Assembly: GCF_002272245.1 (NCBI RefSeq) | Contig: NZ_NPDD01000236.1 | Span: 1-34,502 of the forward strand | Length of the DNA stretch: 34,502 nt | Source: Bacillus sp. 7884-1 | Lineage (GTDB): Bacteria; Bacillota; Bacilli; Bacillales; Cytobacillaceae | Reading direction: 5' to 3' | In this document: positions 32,645 through 34,502 of the stretch, piece after piece | How positions within the stretch are numbered: position 1 is the stretch's first letter | How the letters are laid out: the number at the start of each line of letters is the position of its first letter | The notes under the pieces: generated by a model | What the model was told of the DNA's origin: nothing | The model's input: only the letters and a program-made list of their open reading frames with translations | Databases searched by the model: none | Made by a program: the position numbers and the translations under genes

Positions 32645-32685
32645 TTAAAAAAGTAAAATGGAAGGATGATCCTTCCATTCTACTT
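32645..32685 (-). terminator. Intercistronic terminator between livK and livH
   Basis: AAGTAAAATGGAAGGAT at 32651-32667 pairs with 32669-32685 over about 15-17 bp (one wobble on the RNA strand), with an ATGAT loop. On the minus strand ...ACTT plus TTTT gives six T. It lies 11 bases after the livK stop and inside the operon, so it probably gives partial termination that keeps binding protein in excess of the permease. Confidence 0.85.
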
Positions 32686-32696
32686 AACTAGTACTT

Positions 32697-33878
32697 TTAA
32701 GGATTAACTTTTGTATTAAATACTTGTTTACCATCTTTATATTCTAGAATGGTAGCTGTTTTTATTGGATGATGATTTTTATCAATGGTTACTACTCCTG
32801 TAACAAGGCTTAAATCTTTTGTTTTCGCTAGTTCTTCCTGAATCTTACTTGAATCAGTGCTTCCAGCACGCTTAACGGCATCCGCTAGGAAGTAAACCGT
32901 GTCATAACCAAGTGCATTGAAGGCATTAGGTGCTTCACCTTTGTTCTTATCTTTAAATGCTGTTACAAAGTTCTGAACCTTTTCATCTGGATCTTCAGAT
33001 GAGTAATGATTAATTAGGTAAGTATTATTTAATGCTTCTGCTCCTGCTAAATCAACTAATTTAGGAGAATCCCAGCCATCAGCACCCACTAATGGAACAT
33101 CGATTCCTAATTCACGAGCTTGCTTTACAATTAAGCCAACCTCTTCATAATACCCAGGGATAAAAATGAATGATGGATTTTTTGATTTGATTCGAGTTAA
33201 TGTCGCACGGAAGTCTGTATCCTTTGCTACATATGCTTCTTCGGCGACCACTTTTCCACCTGCAGCTTCAAACGTTTCCTTGAAGGCATCCGATAAACCT
33301 TTTGCATAATCACTTGAGTTATCAGCAAAAATTGCTGCATCTTTAATTTTTAAAGTATTTGCTGCAAAATTAGCTGCCACTGTTCCTTGGAACGGATCAA
33401 TAAAAGAAGTACGGAAAACGAATTCTCTTACTTTCCCTTTTTCATCTACAGTAACAGTAGGACTTGTTCCGCCTGGAGCTATTAGAACCGTTTCTGTGTC
33501 GTTCGCAATCTGAGCTTGTGCAACTGTGTTACCACTCGTTGCTGCTCCAATAACAGCTGTTACCTTGTCTTGGCTTGTTAACCTGATAATGCCGTTTGTC
33601 GCCTCTGCTGCATCAGATTTATTATCCACCTTAACGATATCAAACGTTTTACCATCGACACCGCCATTTTTATTGATTTCTTCAACAGCCATTTCGATCC
33701 CTTTCGCCATTGATTCACCATAGGACGCAACATTACCTGAAAGCTCTAAATTCACTCCCAATTTAATGGTATCTGAATTGCTGCCCCCTGAACCTTCTTT
33801 CGCTCCTCCTGCACATCCTGCTAATACCCCAGCAAAGATGGTAGAAGCCATAAACACACTCGCTAATTTCTTTTTCAT
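32697..33878 (-). CDS. livK: Branched-chain amino acid-type substrate-binding lipoprotein LivK
   Basis: This 393-aa type I periplasmic-binding-fold lipoprotein has a signal peptide with the lipobox LAGC, the lipidated Cys at residue 22, followed by a Gly/Ser linker. The start of the mature domain, IKLGVNLELSGNVASYGESMAKGIEMAVEEIN, and the GATSGNTVAQAQIANDTETVLIAPGGTSP segment are typical of Leu/Ile/Val-binding proteins. The same fold also binds amides, aromatic acids and other ligands, so the substrate is not certain. AAAGGGGG precedes the ATG. It is the first gene of the operon, and CodY-like boxes lie just upstream. Confidence 0.9.
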   Translation of the reverse strand: MKKKLASVFMASTIFAGVLAGCAGGAKEGSGGSNSDTIKLGVNLELSGNVASYGESMAKGIEMAVEEINKNGGVDGKTFDIVKVDNKSDAAEATNGIIRLTSQDKVTAVIGAATSGNTVAQAQIANDTETVLIAPGGTSPTVTVDEKGKVREFVFRTSFIDPFQGTVAANFAANTLKIKDAAIFADNSSDYAKGLSDAFKETFEAAGGKVVAEEAYVAKDTDFRATLTRIKSKNPSFIFIPGYYEEVGLIVKQARELGIDVPLVGADGWDSPKLVDLAGAEALNNTYLINHYSSEDPDEKVQNFVTAFKDKNKGEAPNAFNALGYDTVYFLADAVKRAGSTDSSKIQEELAKTKDLSLVTGVVTIDKNHHPIKTATILEYKDGKQVFNTKVNP

Positions 33879-33899
33879 AGTGTTTTCCCCCTTTGATTG

Positions 33900-33914
33900 A
33901 ATTTTCTGATACTA
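33900..33914. promoter_or_regulatory. CodY-like box 1 upstream of livK
   Basis: AATTTTCTGATACTA matches 12 of 15 positions of the CodY consensus AATTTTCWGAAAATT. It lies about 22 bases before the livK ATG and overlaps one arm of the GATACTA/TAGTATC inverted repeat. CodY commonly represses branched-chain amino acid uptake genes in Bacillaceae. Confidence 0.5.
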
Positions 33915-34026
33915 ATAAACAAAGTTTAGTATCTTTTTAGACCCTATGATATTAGTTTATCGCCTAAATTAATTAACATAAGTTATTGTAGTACTTTTTT
34001 CATTATTAGTCTAGTATATTATTTCA

Positions 34027-34041
34027 ATATTTCAGAAATTT
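34027..34041. promoter_or_regulatory. CodY-like box 2 upstream of livK
   Basis: ATATTTCAGAAATTT matches 12 of 15 positions of the CodY consensus. It is about 149 bases before the livK ATG. In such AT-rich sequence some chance matches are expected, so it supports box 1 rather than standing alone. Confidence 0.4.
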
Positions 34042-34057
34042 TTATTTTTTATAAAAA

Positions 34058-34071
34058 TTAAAGCGCTTTCT
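34058..34071. promoter_or_regulatory. cre-like site (CcpA box)
   Basis: On the minus strand AGAAAGCGCTTTAA matches 12 of 14 positions of the cre form TGAAAGCGCTTTCA. It is far (about 180 bases) from the livK ATG, so control would depend on an upstream promoter that I cannot place. Confidence 0.35.
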
Positions 34072-34198
34072 TGTTGTTGCAGTGCTTTTTACTGAGTTTT
34101 CATGAAAAATAATTTTTTTGATTTATGTAAAAGACTGCTTAACTATTATTCCAAAAAATGTATTTATGTTATGACATACCATTTTGATGTATGCTTTA

Positions 34199-34292
34199 GT
34201 TCCCTTCTTCGGTTTAATTCTAGCTTGGAGGGAATCAAAAATGTAATTTGGTTCCCTTCTTCGGTTTAAATCTAGCTTGGAGGGAATCAAAA
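34199..34292. repeat. Two tandem 42-bp palindromic repeats (family A)
   Basis: Copies at 34199-34240 and 34251-34292 differ at one base of 42 and start 52 bases apart. Each begins GTTCCCTTCTTCGG and ends GGAGGGAATCAAAA, so TTCCCTTC can pair with GGAGGGAA (one wobble) to fold a hairpin. They look like dispersed intergenic palindromic elements rather than terminators. Confidence 0.85.
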
Positions 34293-34304
34293 GCGTGGAC
34301 TAAG

Positions 34305-34456
34305 AGCTATTCGTTACCGTTTTCTCAAAGAGTTTGCAGCATGGGCACGAATAGCTGCTATTCCTTACCGTTTTCTCTAAAAGTGACACCGCACGGGCAC
34401 GAATAACTCCTATTTGTTACCATTTTCAGTAGAAGTACAGCAGTGAGGGCATGAAT
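34305..34456. repeat. Three degenerate ~51-bp palindromic repeats (family B)
   Basis: The shared core TTACCGTTTTC starts at 34314, 34365 and 34417 (third copy TTACCATTTTC), and each unit ends GGGCACGAAT or a close variant. The first unit has a perfect 10-base inverted repeat at its ends: AGCTATTCGT (34305-34314) and ACGAATAGCT (34347-34356). The later copies decay progressively. No coding potential was seen. Confidence 0.8.
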
Positions 34457-34502
34457 CTCGATCCATCATTTTATTTACAAACTTTTGTCCTTTTGAGAAA
34501 CA

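Larger units (their letters stand above)
33879..34198. other. AT-rich non-coding control region upstream of livK
   Basis: No plausible coding frame with a ribosome binding site is seen here. It holds the livK leader, two CodY-like boxes, an inverted repeat (GATACTA...TAGTATC, 33908-33933) and a cre-like site. I did not find a clear sigma-A promoter with good spacing. A TTTTCATGAAAA palindrome lies near 34100. Confidence 0.7.

Noticed and set aside
34199..34456. CRISPR array
   Set aside because: The spacing is regular, but the units are palindromic, decay from copy to copy and have no unique spacers of constant length or cas genes nearby.

Overview
The window is one low-GC stretch of a spore-forming Bacillaceae genome (Bacillus, Neobacillus or Peribacillus-like). 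The evidence is strong AGGAGG-type ribosome binding sites, GTG and TTG starts, a SpoVAF-type spore germination protein, and a sulfonate cluster resembling B. subtilis yisZ-yitABCD/yitE/yitG. I see no rRNA, tRNA, CRISPR array, transposase or phage gene.

Positions 1-18900 hold an acyl-CoA catabolic island. A long minus-strand operon starts at 13475. It encodes biotin carboxylase, biotin carrier protein, a stand-alone AtuA C-terminal domain, a crotonase, the AtuA N-terminal (DUF1446) protein, a carboxyltransferase, a PECR-like SDR and an acyl-CoA ligase. Further down come a second ligase, a second crotonase, a small membrane protein, a sodium:solute symporter and a DinB-like protein. A second minus-strand unit (18645 to 15883) encodes an isovaleryl-CoA-dehydrogenase-like enzyme and a third ligase. 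Between them, on the plus strand, lies a CBS-PAS-PAS-AAA+ sigma-54 activator (13708-15852). Both minus-strand units start with near-perfect -24/-12 promoters (13543-13559 and 18764-18780). Each has upstream a shared 29-bp element (13656-13684 and 18828-18856; 23/29 identical) that I propose as the activator binding site. The gene content resembles acyclic terpene (Atu) and leucine (Liu/Yng) catabolism, but no HMG-CoA lyase is present. My inference is activation, dehydrogenation, gamma-carboxylation and hydration of a methyl-branched acid, with AtuA in an unassigned later step.

Positions 18900-19970 hold a weak orphan reading frame, a terminator and a short YitT-family membrane protein. Positions 19973-26447 hold a sulfate-to-sulfonate module. 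A minus-strand operon encodes phosphosulfolactate synthase, a histidine phosphatase, APS/PAPS reductase, sulfate adenylyltransferase and APS kinase. Facing it on the plus strand are an MFS exporter, a small unknown protein and a TauE/SafE permease. The histidine phosphatase sits where B. subtilis has YitC (ComB). No sulfite reductase is present, which fits sulfite going to sulfolactate rather than cysteine.

Positions 26568-29193 hold a YqhV-like protein, a solitary SpoVAF-like germination protein and a BsuPI-domain lipoprotein. The lipoprotein's ribosome binding site lies inside a perfect 17-bp hairpin. Positions 29297-33878 hold a livKHMGF branched-chain amino acid-type ABC transporter operon on the minus strand. 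It has a strong intercistronic terminator after livK and CodY-like and cre-like sites upstream. The final 600 bases are non-coding and carry two families of 51-52-bp-spaced palindromic repeats.
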